From Ktedonobacter robiniae (lineage in GTDB: Bacteria > Chloroflexota > Ktedonobacteria > Ktedonobacterales > Ktedonobacteraceae), in NCBI RefSeq assembly GCF_016587375.1, contig NZ_BNJG01000004.1, positions 186,001 through 250,000 of the forward strand: a DNA stretch of 64,000 nucleotides. Reading direction: 5' to 3'. Each line of letters opens with the position of its first letter. Within the stretch, counting starts at the first letter, position 1. The notes under the pieces are model-generated. The model was not told where the DNA came from. It was given only the letters and a program-made list of their open reading frames with translations, and ran no database searches. The position numbers and the translations under genes are program-made. Below are positions 29,531 to 36,996 of this stretch, piece by piece.

Positions 29531-29574
29531 ACGGTCAACCTTATTACGTGTAGCAACTGCCTCTACCAGTAATG
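29531..29574 (-). promoter_or_regulatory. 31-bp inverted repeat with TTGACC box, copy 2
   Basis: Second copy of the 22886-22928 element, lying between the TauD-like gene and the thioesterase gene. ATTACGTGTAG and CTACCAGTAAT form an imperfect inverted repeat of the same 31-bp length (29544-29574). GGTCAAC lies at the same side, and the flanking CCAT-CTT segment is also shared. Nine of eleven arm positions pair. The agreement in length, order and flanks argues against chance. Confidence 0.45.
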
Positions 29575-29592
29575 GGATGTGCCACGTGGCAG

Positions 29593-30666
29593 TCAGACTT
29601 CGTTCATCAGGGCGACAATATCCTTTTGATAGACAAGCTCGGCCATCGCAACTAATATCTTCCGCGTCCCTTCAAAGGGATCACGAGCATGCGCGATCAT
29701 CATATTATCCAGCACGATAACATCGCCAGATTGCCACGTGAAGCGTACTGCCTGCTGATCATATAGTTTGCTTATTTCCGCCACAATAGAATCTTCGATG
29801 GGAGAACCATCACCATAATATACATTGCGTGGTAGATCCTCCTGACGGAACATGGATAGCATTGAGGTGCGTACATCGTGATCTAGGCAAGAGATGTGAT
29901 GTAGTTGAATCTGGTTAAAAAAGAGCATTTCTCCGGTTTTGGGGTGCTTCACCACTGCCGGACACAACTGCCGGGTGGTAAGATGCTTCTCGCCCTTCCA
30001 CTCCAATTCAATACCCGCCCGACGGCAATACTCCTCGACCTGCTCTTTCTTCGATGTCTGGAAGAACTGCTGCCAGCTAACATCCAGGCCATCGATAAAG
30101 TTGCGCACATACAGCAGCTTCTTCTGGCTCATGCGGCGAACAATCGTGGGATCGAGGGTACGATAGGTCTTGCGGCAATCGATAATGGGGGTCGCGCCCT
30201 TGCCCTCAGCGGACTTCACGCAGTAAAACATGATCTTCATCGGCCAGCGATGGGTATGAGAACTCTCGTTATGGAAAAGGATTGGCTTATCGGCGGGATA
30301 TGGCGTAGAGTGATACACCTTTGCGCCAGGATTATCGCGTGGCAAATCACCATACTCATCAAAAAGGTCGCCATCCGCGCTCACCGAGCGCGCAAACTCC
30401 TCAAACTTCGCGGCAGAGTCCACGGTAAAATTGCGAAAGAGAATAGCGCCATGCTTAGCCAGTTCAGTATTGATGTACTCTCGATTGCTTTTGGTCCAAC
30501 CAGCAAGGTTCACACCCGGCATAGATGGCTGAACGACCAGCGGGAACTCGCTACCAGGGGCCAGGTAATCTGCCTTCGTGAGCGAGAAATCTGCCAGGTT
30601 AATTTCCTCTCGCTTCTCTTGAATGCTTTTGCGAATGCTTGCTTTTAGACTAGCTTTCTTCTCCAT
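29593..30666 (-). CDS. TauD/SyrP-like Fe(II)/2-oxoglutarate hydroxylase
   Basis: Non-haem iron oxygenase of the TauD/TfdA family. The proximal iron ligands lie in FHNES (His and Glu) and the distal His and the 2-oxoglutarate Arg in IAHARDPFEGTR. The start is the ATG at 30666 with AAGGAG six bases upstream rather than the in-frame ATG at 30690. SyrP-type members hydroxylate the beta-carbon of aspartate held on an NRPS carrier. The last NRPS module in this window has an Asp-type A domain, so beta-hydroxyaspartate is a reasonable inference. It is the first gene of its operon and is preceded by a structured leader. Confidence 0.85.
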   Translation of the reverse strand: MEKKASLKASIRKSIQEKREEINLADFSLTKADYLAPGSEFPLVVQPSMPGVNLAGWTKSNREYINTELAKHGAILFRNFTVDSAAKFEEFARSVSADGDLFDEYGDLPRDNPGAKVYHSTPYPADKPILFHNESSHTHRWPMKIMFYCVKSAEGKGATPIIDCRKTYRTLDPTIVRRMSQKKLLYVRNFIDGLDVSWQQFFQTSKKEQVEEYCRRAGIELEWKGEKHLTTRQLCPAVVKHPKTGEMLFFNQIQLHHISCLDHDVRTSMLSMFRQEDLPRNVYYGDGSPIEDSIVAEISKLYDQQAVRFTWQSGDVIVLDNMMIAHARDPFEGTRKILVAMAELVYQKDIVALMNEV

Positions 30667-30828
30667 GAGATCTCCTTTTCGTCGTCCCAAAACTAAAACA
30701 CAACAAAAACATATGCCTCCTTTGCGGTTGCATACGATGCATTCTAATGGGAAGATGCGCTCTCTCGAATATGGATGTAAATTACCAAAGGGTGAGATAA
30801 GGCTGTTGAGCCTTGTGAGTGGGGAAAG

Positions 30829-30909
30829 ATAAAAGCTCCGCTATCCCAATCATGGATTGATTGAGAGTAAAGAGAGCGATTACTATCTAGCTGGAGCCAG
30901 GGCTACAAA
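30829..30909 (-). promoter_or_regulatory. Conserved structured 5' leader, copy A
   Basis: In the transcribed sense it reads TTGTAGCCC, two bases, GCTCCA, about 50 variable bases, then TAGCGGAGCTTTT. GCTCC pairs with GGAGC to close the element, and an inner hairpin (CAATCA against TGATTG) sits next to the 3' arm. Copy B at 35962-36040 keeps the outer blocks but replaces the inner hairpin with different, still paired bases. The element begins within a few bases of the predicted transcript start and ends about 165 nt before the TauD-like ORF. It is followed by a further hairpin, AAGGCT-CAAC-AGCCTT, in the leader. Confidence 0.5.
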
Positions 30910-30920
30910 CAGCAGATATT

Positions 30921-30951
30921 GTGATATCATTCTTACTTTGTAGAAAGCAAG
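30921..30951 (-). promoter_or_regulatory. Candidate promoter and inverted-repeat operator of the hydroxylase-halogenase-starter operon
   Basis: Minus-strand TTGCTT (30945-30950) and TATCAC (30921-30926) with an 18-bp spacer. An inverted repeat, CTTACTTT against AAAGCAAG with a 4-bp spacer (30932-30951, one mismatch), overlaps the -35 region. The other leader-bearing operon has a comparable 7-4-7 repeat at 36068-36085. The arrangement fits a dimeric LuxR-type regulator, but the arms of the two sites differ in sequence. Confidence 0.35.
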
Positions 30952-31082
30952 ACGTTTACGTGATAATGGAGAAACATAAAGATACTTGATAGATCATTAC
31001 ACATAAAAAGTATATCTTTAGTCTTCAGAGAATTTCAATACTCGATATAAGTATATTTCCCCCCAAAAAGGGTGAGGTAACA

Positions 31083-31121
31083 GGTAGATGGAGGAACACA
31101 AAAGGAGTACCTCCAACTACC
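31083..31121 (-). terminator. Candidate terminator after the LuxR-type gene
   Basis: Stem of 5+6 bp with one A-A mismatch (GGTAG-TGGAGG against CCTCCA-CTACC, 15-nt loop), about 30 bases after the stop codon at 31152. In the transcribed sense a TTTTT run follows about 16 bases later, so it is not a textbook intrinsic terminator. Confidence 0.4.
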
Positions 31122-31151
31122 CTATCGATGTTTCAACCTCTTTGCACACCG

Positions 31152-31718
31152 CTAGAGTGTTTTAGCGCCATTCCCTTTTTTAGAGATATTCTTAATGTGT
31201 GTTTTAAGCGTTGTCTCCGCGATACTCAACTGTTTGGCGATGCTAGGGCGATCTACTCCCTCCCTTAACAAACCAACAATCTCTCTTTCTCGCGGCGTGA
31301 GCAAATCATGTCGTACCATAGTCACCGACTGATGCAGTATATACTCCATAACCCAGGGAATAAGCGTTGGCTCGATTAAAAATGCATGTCCGGCAGGGTG
31401 TAGCATCGTCTTTAGCAATTCAGAAGAAACATTCACCGAAAGATACCCAAGAGCACCACACTTATACGCTTCTTTCAGGACTGCAATATCAGGCTCCGCC
31501 GCAAGTAGCACAACGTTCTTCGCTAAGCAAGAGGGATCGGTTAATAGCGACTGGTTCATGACAACCAAATCGAATTGATTCGCTAATAAATGCTGTTTTG
31601 CCTCCTTTTCAGTTGTAACCTCGTCTACTCTTGTAACCCGGCAGTCACCAGTAAATATGGCCCGTAACCCGGCGCGCAGCACATCTTGTGCCTCAGCAAC
31701 TAATACGCTCAGCGTCAT
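31152..31718 (-). CDS. LuxR-family regulator with degenerate receiver (1)
   Basis: 188 residues: an N-terminal receiver-like domain and a C-terminal LuxR helix-turn-helix (LLTPREREIVGLLREG...TLKTHIKNI). The receiver lacks the phosphorylated Asp: the segment reads LVVMNQS, with Asn in its place, and the conserved Lys of the last strand is Ser (GYLS). It therefore probably does not take phosphate from a kinase, and none is nearby. It is a close paralogue of the 32211-32813 protein, facing away from it. Likely a pathway-specific activator or repressor of the cluster; a bound end product as the signal is inference. Confidence 0.85.
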   Translation of the reverse strand: MTLSVLVAEAQDVLRAGLRAIFTGDCRVTRVDEVTTEKEAKQHLLANQFDLVVMNQSLLTDPSCLAKNVVLLAAEPDIAVLKEAYKCGALGYLSVNVSSELLKTMLHPAGHAFLIEPTLIPWVMEYILHQSVTMVRHDLLTPREREIVGLLREGVDRPSIAKQLSIAETTLKTHIKNISKKGNGAKTL

Positions 31719-32210
31719 GCTTCGCCTCCTAGATGCTTAAAAACATAAATACTCAAATCCAATAATCTTTACCCAAACTTCCCCAGAAATCCGGTAGCAA
31801 GCCAGCAAGAATGCTGATCGAAGTACACACAGCATTACCACGATGGTGTAATGCAAGAAGGTTAAGCCTGTGCCTCCTATTGGCACTCCTGTGCTTCCCA
31901 CTGGTACTAATGAAGTACTCGCCTATCTATGACCTCTTTTCTCCTACTCCTCCATTTCTCGCTATTCCGCTTCTCACAAAGGTGATTTGGGTTGTCCCCC
32001 TTTACCCCCAAATTGCTCTAAAAATACCTTTTTTGTATTGATTTTTATAGTTACGTGAAGTACAATGATAAACGATAATGTTCTACGGGAACATTATAAT
32101 AATATAGGCACTCTTGTCTTTAAATCCTTTTGCAAAAATACTTATTTTTGCCCTGATGCGATGACAGTTTAGGGACAAACAAGTCTGGTTTTCACAGGAA
32201 AGGATATCTT
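31719..32210. promoter_or_regulatory. Divergent promoter region between the two LuxR-type genes
   Basis: 492-bp AT-rich region with no convincing gene. A perfect inverted repeat, ATAATGTTC against GAACATTAT with a 5-bp spacer (32075-32097), lies about 115 bp before the GTG start at 32211 and is a good operator candidate. A 76-codon hydrophobic ORF at 31811-32041 has no homology signal and is not called. Confidence 0.45.
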
Positions 32211-32813
32211 GTGCATATACTCATAGCCGAGCCTAGAGACATCCTTAGAACGGGTCTACGTACCATCTTCGCGGAAGACGAGCGCATTTCACAGATCTAC
32301 GAAGCCGCAACACAGGAAACATTAAAAGCGTGCTTATCTTCAAAGCCTATCAACCTGATAATCATCAATACATCAATGATGTCGAATATAAAAGATCTTC
32401 CACGAGGCAAATTTGTTCTTCTCGCTCCCGAAGTGGATATCGAGCTTTTTCTGAAGGCGTATAAGCACGGTGCCAGGGGTTTCCTCTCGGAGAATGCTCC
32501 AGCTGAACTGCTACGCGCCACGCTCGGACTGGCTGAAGGATCATTTCTCATCGAGCCGAAGATGACGGTACCCATTCTCGATTTGTTTTCGGGTGATCTT
32601 CGCTTCGCGGTAAAAGAGGAATTACTCACACCTAGAGAACGCGAGATAGTAAGCCTCTTACGCGAAGGCACGGATAGGCGGACGATAGCACAGGATTTGC
32701 ACATTAGCGAAGCTACTCTCAAAACGCACATCAAGAATATCACAAGGAAGCGCACGGAAAGCACTTCCTTGTCCCTTCCTAGAGAAATCAATCAGCCAGA
32801 AATCTCGCGATAA
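32211..32813 (+). CDS. LuxR-family regulator with degenerate receiver (2)
   Basis: 200 residues, paralogue of the 31152-31718 protein over its whole length. It starts at GTG with GGAAAGGA upstream. The receiver-like domain again has Asn where the phosphorylated Asp should be (LIIINTS) and Ser for the conserved Lys (GFLS). The LuxR helix-turn-helix (LLTPREREIVSLLREG...TLKTHIKNI) is intact. It is the only cluster gene read on the plus strand, and its last 26 bp overlap the end of the convergent aminotransferase gene. Likely a cluster regulator acting without phosphorylation. Confidence 0.85.
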   Translation: MHILIAEPRDILRTGLRTIFAEDERISQIYEAATQETLKACLSSKPINLIIINTSMMSNIKDLPRGKFVLLAPEVDIELFLKAYKHGARGFLSENAPAELLRATLGLAEGSFLIEPKMTVPILDLFSGDLRFAVKEELLTPREREIVSLLREGTDRRTIAQDLHISEATLKTHIKNITRKRTESTSLSLPREINQPEISR

Positions 32814-33999
32814 CTCGCCCTAACCTGGCAATTCCCTCTTCAATGCGTTGCGCATTACAATTGGAGAAATTCAAACGCATACAATGGGAAGCATATGAAT
32901 TGCTTCCCATCGAAAATGCGCTTCCGGGTACGAAAGCAACACACTCCTCTTCTATAGCAGTATTGAGAAGACGTTCCGTATCGATCTTTGCTGGCAGTTC
33001 TACCCAGAGAAACATACCATTATTCACTGGGTGAAACCTGGCACTCTCAGGAAAGTGCTTTTGTATAGCTCTTACCATCGTATCGCGACGCAGGCTATAC
33101 TCTTTTCGCAATGCAATCAGGTGATCGGGCAGCAGGCCAGTATCCATATATGATGCAATTGACCGTTGTGCAAAGGAGGCAGTATTAATATCGCTTCCCT
33201 CTTTCAGGGCTGACAACATAAAACCTAGCTGCTCTGGAACAACCAGCCACCCCACGCGCAAGGCGGGGGCGAGAATCTTCGAGAATGATCCCAGATAGAA
33301 AACCCAATCAGCATCGAGCGCTTTCATGGATGGTTGTACCTGTTCATCGTTGTACCAGAGCAGCCCGTAAGGGTCATCTTCCACGATAGGGATCTGGAAG
33401 CGCCTGGCTAAAGCGACCAGGCGCTGGCGCTTCTCCAGGCTTAAGCTCACACCGAGAGGATTATGACCATCACTGATGGCATAGATGAATGCGGGGCGCT
33501 CTCCTCCTTCAACAAAAGACACAACTGCATCCACATCCATCCCTGTGCGAGGGTCACTGGGTACGGTCAAAATCCTTGGCTGCAAGGGTTCAATGGCCTG
33601 TACGATTCCACTATAGATTGTCTCCTCCATCAGAACGGTCCCTTTAGCGTTGAGGAGGAGGCGAGCAATCAGGCTTATCCCCTGTTGGGCACCCGCCGTC
33701 AGAAACACCTGTTCTTCGCGACAGGAAACGTTTCTTAGCTCCATCAGCTTCACAATATGACGCTTTAAGCCACCCTCTGGCATGCCATATTGCAAAGCGT
33801 TTGGCCTGGCTTGCAAAAGCTGTAACGTCGCCTGAGTATACCCTTCTATCGGAAATAACTCAGCGGCAGGTAAACCTAACGCGAAAGAGATGTGGCCTGG
33901 ATGTGTTGCGACTGCGAGCAACTGTTGAATAGTGGATTGTTGTATAGATTGTGCCCAATCAGCGAGAGCGATCTTTTCTGTTGTAGTTGGGCCTTGCAT
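32788..33999 (-). CDS. PLP-dependent class I/II aminotransferase
   Basis: 403 residues, similar to the LysN/aromatic aminotransferase group and to the catalytic half of MocR proteins, but without a DNA-binding domain. The PLP lysine lies in YLGSFSKILAPALRVGW, and NPLG with the EDDPY segment are typical cofactor contacts. It follows the dioxygenase gene by 11 bp, so the two are one operon. HpgT-like enzymes of this fold convert 4-hydroxyphenylglyoxylate to 4-hydroxyphenylglycine using tyrosine as donor, which also makes the substrate of the dioxygenase. That pairing is inferred; a general aromatic or 2-aminoadipate role cannot be excluded. Confidence 0.85.
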   Translation of the reverse strand: MQGPTTTEKIALADWAQSIQQSTIQQLLAVATHPGHISFALGLPAAELFPIEGYTQATLQLLQARPNALQYGMPEGGLKRHIVKLMELRNVSCREEQVFLTAGAQQGISLIARLLLNAKGTVLMEETIYSGIVQAIEPLQPRILTVPSDPRTGMDVDAVVSFVEGGERPAFIYAISDGHNPLGVSLSLEKRQRLVALARRFQIPIVEDDPYGLLWYNDEQVQPSMKALDADWVFYLGSFSKILAPALRVGWLVVPEQLGFMLSALKEGSDINTASFAQRSIASYMDTGLLPDHLIALRKEYSLRRDTMVRAIQKHFPESARFHPVNNGMFLWVELPAKIDTERLLNTAIEEECVAFVPGSAFSMGSNSYASHCMRLNFSNCNAQRIEEGIARLGRVIARFLAD

Positions 34000-34010
34000 G
34001 CCTATGCTCC

Positions 34011-35125
34011 TTATAAATTTCCACGCTTGGCTTGCTCTTGTTCGAGCGCTTTAAATAAAGCCTGGATATTCCCGCTTCCAAATCCACGGGCATTCTTACG
34101 TTGAATGACTTCTATAAAGAGCGTGGGACGGCTTTGGATCGGGAGCGAAAAGATCTGGAGAAGATATCCCCACTCATCCTTATCCACAAGCACATTCACC
34201 GATTTTAATGCTTCTGGACTCTCGTCGATGGTGCCAATACGGTCTGGTAGCATGTCATAATAACTTTCGGGCGCGCTTACAAAGTTGACGCCATTAGCTT
34301 CTAACAAGCGAATGGTGCCGATAATATCCTCTGTATGCACGGCAACATGCTGAACCCCTGGTCCATGATGGTACTTGAGGAACTCCTCTATTTGTGATTT
34401 CTTGCGCCCAGCCTTTGGCTCGATCAAGACGAACTTGATCTTTTCAGAGCTATCCTGTACCGCTATCGAGTTCATGGCGCTATACTCGGTCGCGATATCC
34501 TCCTCGTGCAACTGAGAGAAGCCTAATACACGAGTGTAGAAATCAAACCAGCGCTCTACCTCTCCCGCTGGCAAGCTGATCGCGAAGTGGTCAAACGAAT
34601 CGATGCCAGTACCCGTGTCCAATGTGTCGTTTAGCTTCTGATAGGTAGGTAAGAATGTCTCGCATTCCTCATCGCGTTGTATAAATGAGTGTACAACATC
34701 ACCATAGACCGAGATAGTCGCTTTGGTAACCTTGCCCGCATCATCCTCTATCACCATAGGAGGTTGGATCGCCTGTCCCCCTGCTGTACGACATGCTCGT
34801 AAATACGCTCAACGTTACTTACACGAAAAGCAATATCTTTTACCCCGTCGCCATGCGTTTTAATGTACTCCGCGATAGGACCATCGGGAGTAAGCGGCTC
34901 AGTCACCACAAGAAAGCTCTCGCCCTGTTGTAGAACATAGGATGCGCGATCTCGTACCCCTGTCTCTAGACCTGCATACGCAATAGGAGTAAATCCAAAG
35001 GCGGTGCTGTAATAATGGGCTGCTTGCCGTGCGTTTCCTACATATAGCTCAACATAATCAACGCCTTGCAGTGGATAATCCGAATGGGCCGGTTTCTGTG
35101 AGATTGCTGGATTTGTTAAAGACAT
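34011..35125 (-). CDS. 4-hydroxyphenylpyruvate-utilising dioxygenase, hydroxymandelate-synthase-like, one frameshift
   Basis: Two-domain vicinal oxygen chelate enzyme, about 371 residues after adding one base near 34771 (QQGDRAIQPPMVIED). All three iron ligands are present: His in DHFAIS, His in GVQHVAVH and Glu in LFIEVIQR, followed by the typical C-terminal helix GFGSGNIQALF. At the segment where homogentisate-forming enzymes have INEP this protein has VLIEP, which I recall as the hydroxymandelate synthase form; NVLVDKDEWGYLLQIF also resembles that group. Product would be 4-hydroxymandelate, a precursor of 4-hydroxyphenylglycine. No hydroxymandelate oxidase gene is in the window. The start at 35125 has AGGAG eight bases upstream. 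Confidence 0.85.
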
Positions 35126-35148
35126 AAAGTAATCTCCTGTTTCACAAG

Positions 35149-35182
35149 TCACTGACAAATCACAATTGTGATTTGTCAGTGA
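35149..35182. promoter_or_regulatory. Perfect 34-bp palindrome before the dioxygenase gene
   Basis: TCACTGACAAATCACAA followed directly by its exact reverse complement. It sits between the nusG-like stop codon (35251) and the ribosome site of the dioxygenase gene, 23 bp before the ATG. As RNA it would fold into a long hairpin just before the AGGAG; as DNA it is a strong dimeric operator. No T-run follows, so it is not a standard terminator. Confidence 0.55.
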
Positions 35183-35250
35183 ACAACAATCAATAAAACA
35201 CCTTGGTAGATGTTGAAACGAGCACACCCAACATATATCCCAACTCTTCA

Positions 35251-35841
35251 TCACGAAACAGCGTTCTTAATCTTTCTACCTTTACCGCGCGTAAAACGAA
35301 TATGCTGCCGCTTTTGTACTTCGTGACATTTTTCTAATGCCTCGATATTGACTTCTACCTTATTCAATCTTCCTAAAAGCTCAAGCAACACATAGACACG
35401 ATGATTTGGCGAAGAAGAACCCAGGAAGATCATTTCCAGATCGCGCCAGGATTCGTTCTTTTTCATTCTGACAACATCGCCCGGATGGAATTTCTGCAAA
35501 TCGGCCATATCGATATGCTGTAAGCGTTCTCTAATCCCAGAGATAATAGACTCTGGCACGGCCTGTGGCTCTCCACCAAATTCAACTAAACGTAAAACCC
35601 CTGGACTAGAGTTAATCTTGCTCACTGGCGTCTTTTGCAAATCCATCATGACAAAGAAATAGCTGGGAAAGAAGGGGACATTGCGTACAACTCCACGGGA
35701 TCGTATTTCACATGTAGGTACGAAAAAATCTAGCCCCAGGCATGTATTGATAATGTAGGCAGCATAATGCTCCTTTCGTGATTTACAATGGACTAAGTAC
35801 CAGGCTGTACTACTCTGAGGGGCTTCACAAAACTCAGACAT
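35251..35841 (-). CDS. NusG paralogue, RfaH/LoaP-like antiterminator
   Basis: About 196 residues. The N-terminal NGN domain has WYLVHCKSRKE, FFVPTCE, VPFFPSYFFV and SPGVLRLVEFGG, and the C-terminal KOW region has FHPGDVVRMKK. It is a specialised NusG rather than the housekeeping copy: it lies first in a biosynthetic operon, the usual place of LoaP genes in PKS/NRPS clusters. Such proteins load onto RNA polymerase at a leader signal and suppress termination over very long operons. An in-frame ATG at 35853 has GAGAGG directly against it, so the ATG at 35841 is preferred. The leader at 35962-36040 lies upstream. Confidence 0.85.
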   Translation of the reverse strand: MSEFCEAPQSSTAWYLVHCKSRKEHYAAYIINTCLGLDFFVPTCEIRSRGVVRNVPFFPSYFFVMMDLQKTPVSKINSSPGVLRLVEFGGEPQAVPESIISGIRERLQHIDMADLQKFHPGDVVRMKKNESWRDLEMIFLGSSSPNHRVYVLLELLGRLNKVEVNIEALEKCHEVQKRQHIRFTRGKGRKIKNAVS

Positions 35842-35961
35842 GACAAAGTACATCCTCTCATCGTATAGCTAGTTTTGCTCTTGTAATGTCAGGAGGGGCT
35901 GCGGTCAATGATGTTGGAAAAGGTTGTAGGAGGGGGGTAAGCAGCTTTATAAAATGTTTGG

Positions 35962-36040
35962 AAAAGCTCCGCTACCTCAACACGTAAACGTGTTGATACT
36001 TGATAACGCTTTTAACGCCTTGATGGAGCTTGGGCTACAA
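35962..36040 (-). promoter_or_regulatory. Conserved structured 5' leader, copy B
   Basis: Same outer blocks as copy A: TTGTAGCCC, two bases, GCTCCA and, after about 50 bases, GTAGCGGAGCTTTT. The closing stem is 7 bp here (AAGCTCC with GGAGCTT). The inner hairpin is CAACACG-TTTA-CGTGTTG, in a different sequence from copy A but at the same place, which is the covariation expected of a functional RNA. It ends about 120 nt before the nusG-like start. The 3' arm AGCTTT could instead pair with AAAGCT near 35943, so a switch between two folds is conceivable. Confidence 0.5.
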
Positions 36041-36492
36041 CACACAAAGCTTTTTCTTTGCTCTTGAATACTTCAGCAGAAGTATAAGCGGTAATGCACA
36101 TTCACATGGCAGTATGCAGATAATATATATTGGCTATGAACATTATCTACATATATACGCAGTTTGCTTGCTGGAATATAATAATCCAATAATAACATAC
36201 TAAAATTATTATTCTCTATTATGTCCATTAAGCACATGCACATTGTAAAATACTGGTAGATGTTTTAGCAATCAGCTTGAGGAGTATTTTTTTTCAGGGC
36301 GGAAGGTAGCTTTATAAAAGCATGGCTATAGTATAAATAATACATTTGGGTAGAAAGCTTTACTCTTCAGGCCTAAAGAAGCTGCCCATATTCCTGTATG
36401 AAGCTGGGAGAAAGCGGCGAGAAAAGGAAGAGGTTGGGCCGCCTGGGGAGCCTGTCGAACGCAAGGGCTACATCCAGGGGTGATATGGTAGC
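36041..36492. promoter_or_regulatory. AT-rich upstream region of the nusG-like operon with inverted repeat
   Basis: No gene is visible. A 7-4-7 inverted repeat, ATACTTC-AGCA-GAAGTAT (36068-36085), lies about 28 bp before the leader element and is a likely operator in the promoter of the nusG-like operon. An AT-rich stretch follows (36120-36250), including AATAATAA against TTATTATT near 36190-36215. The words AGCTTTATAAAA at about 35943 and 36309 are repeated, with unknown meaning. Confidence 0.35.
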
Positions 36493-36780
36493 GCACCTCA
36501 ACAAAGGCTCGAGTGGGTCACACGCTTGTTGGCATCCCCAGACCATCACGGGTTGATGAGCCGAGAGCATGCGATCTCTCGCCAGAGCTTGTGCCACTGG
36601 AAATAGCAAGCAGAGCATGCCTTGTGTGCGGTGTTCCTACCCAAGCCAGAGCCATCTCAGACACAGCTCCAATGATGGGAGCTGACCCTTTTGATTGAAA
36701 GTCATGCTAGCCTGCGAATGCTGGTAATCAATGCATTCACTCTCACCCCACCTAAGAAGCCATTTCTACCCTTGAAATAG
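36493..36780 (+). pseudogene. Decayed transposase fragment
   Basis: One reading frame gives transposase-like protein broken by in-frame stops at 36604-36606 and 36673-36675. The first part reads LEWVTRLLASPDHHGLMSRE followed by HAISRQSLCHWK, which looks like a helix-turn-helix of a transposase. After the second stop, ELTLLIESHASLR resembles the conserved LTLLVEGHASYRGIQ-type segment I associate with transposases of this group. The catalytic part is missing. The IS family is not certain. It marks an old insertion between the cluster and the flanking chromosome. Confidence 0.45.
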
Positions 36781-36996
36781 GAGGCAAAGAAAGGCGGTCG
36801 ATGGATACGGCCATTTCCTGAGTTCCACCCCTTTTTGGCCGCTCCATCGTACGCGCTCCTTCGTCTTCCCAGGCGCTTTTATGCAAGGCAACCCGATGTA
36901 AAACATCCCCATTCGAGTTTGACGGTAGTTGGAAGATGCGGCTATTCTGGATCTTCCACACTTTCCGTGCGTAGGGAAATAGCATCCTTCGATCTG

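Noticed and set aside
29905..30648. 247-codon plus-strand ORF opposite the TauD-like gene
   Set aside because: Antisense shadow; the minus frame has intact iron ligands and a good ribosome site.
31811..32041. 76-codon hydrophobic ORF between the LuxR-type genes
   Set aside because: No ribosome site, no homology signal, and low-complexity AT-rich sequence in a promoter region.
36041..36492. Possible CRISPR or tRNA in the AT-rich region
   Set aside because: No spaced direct repeats and no cloverleaf; only short inverted repeats.
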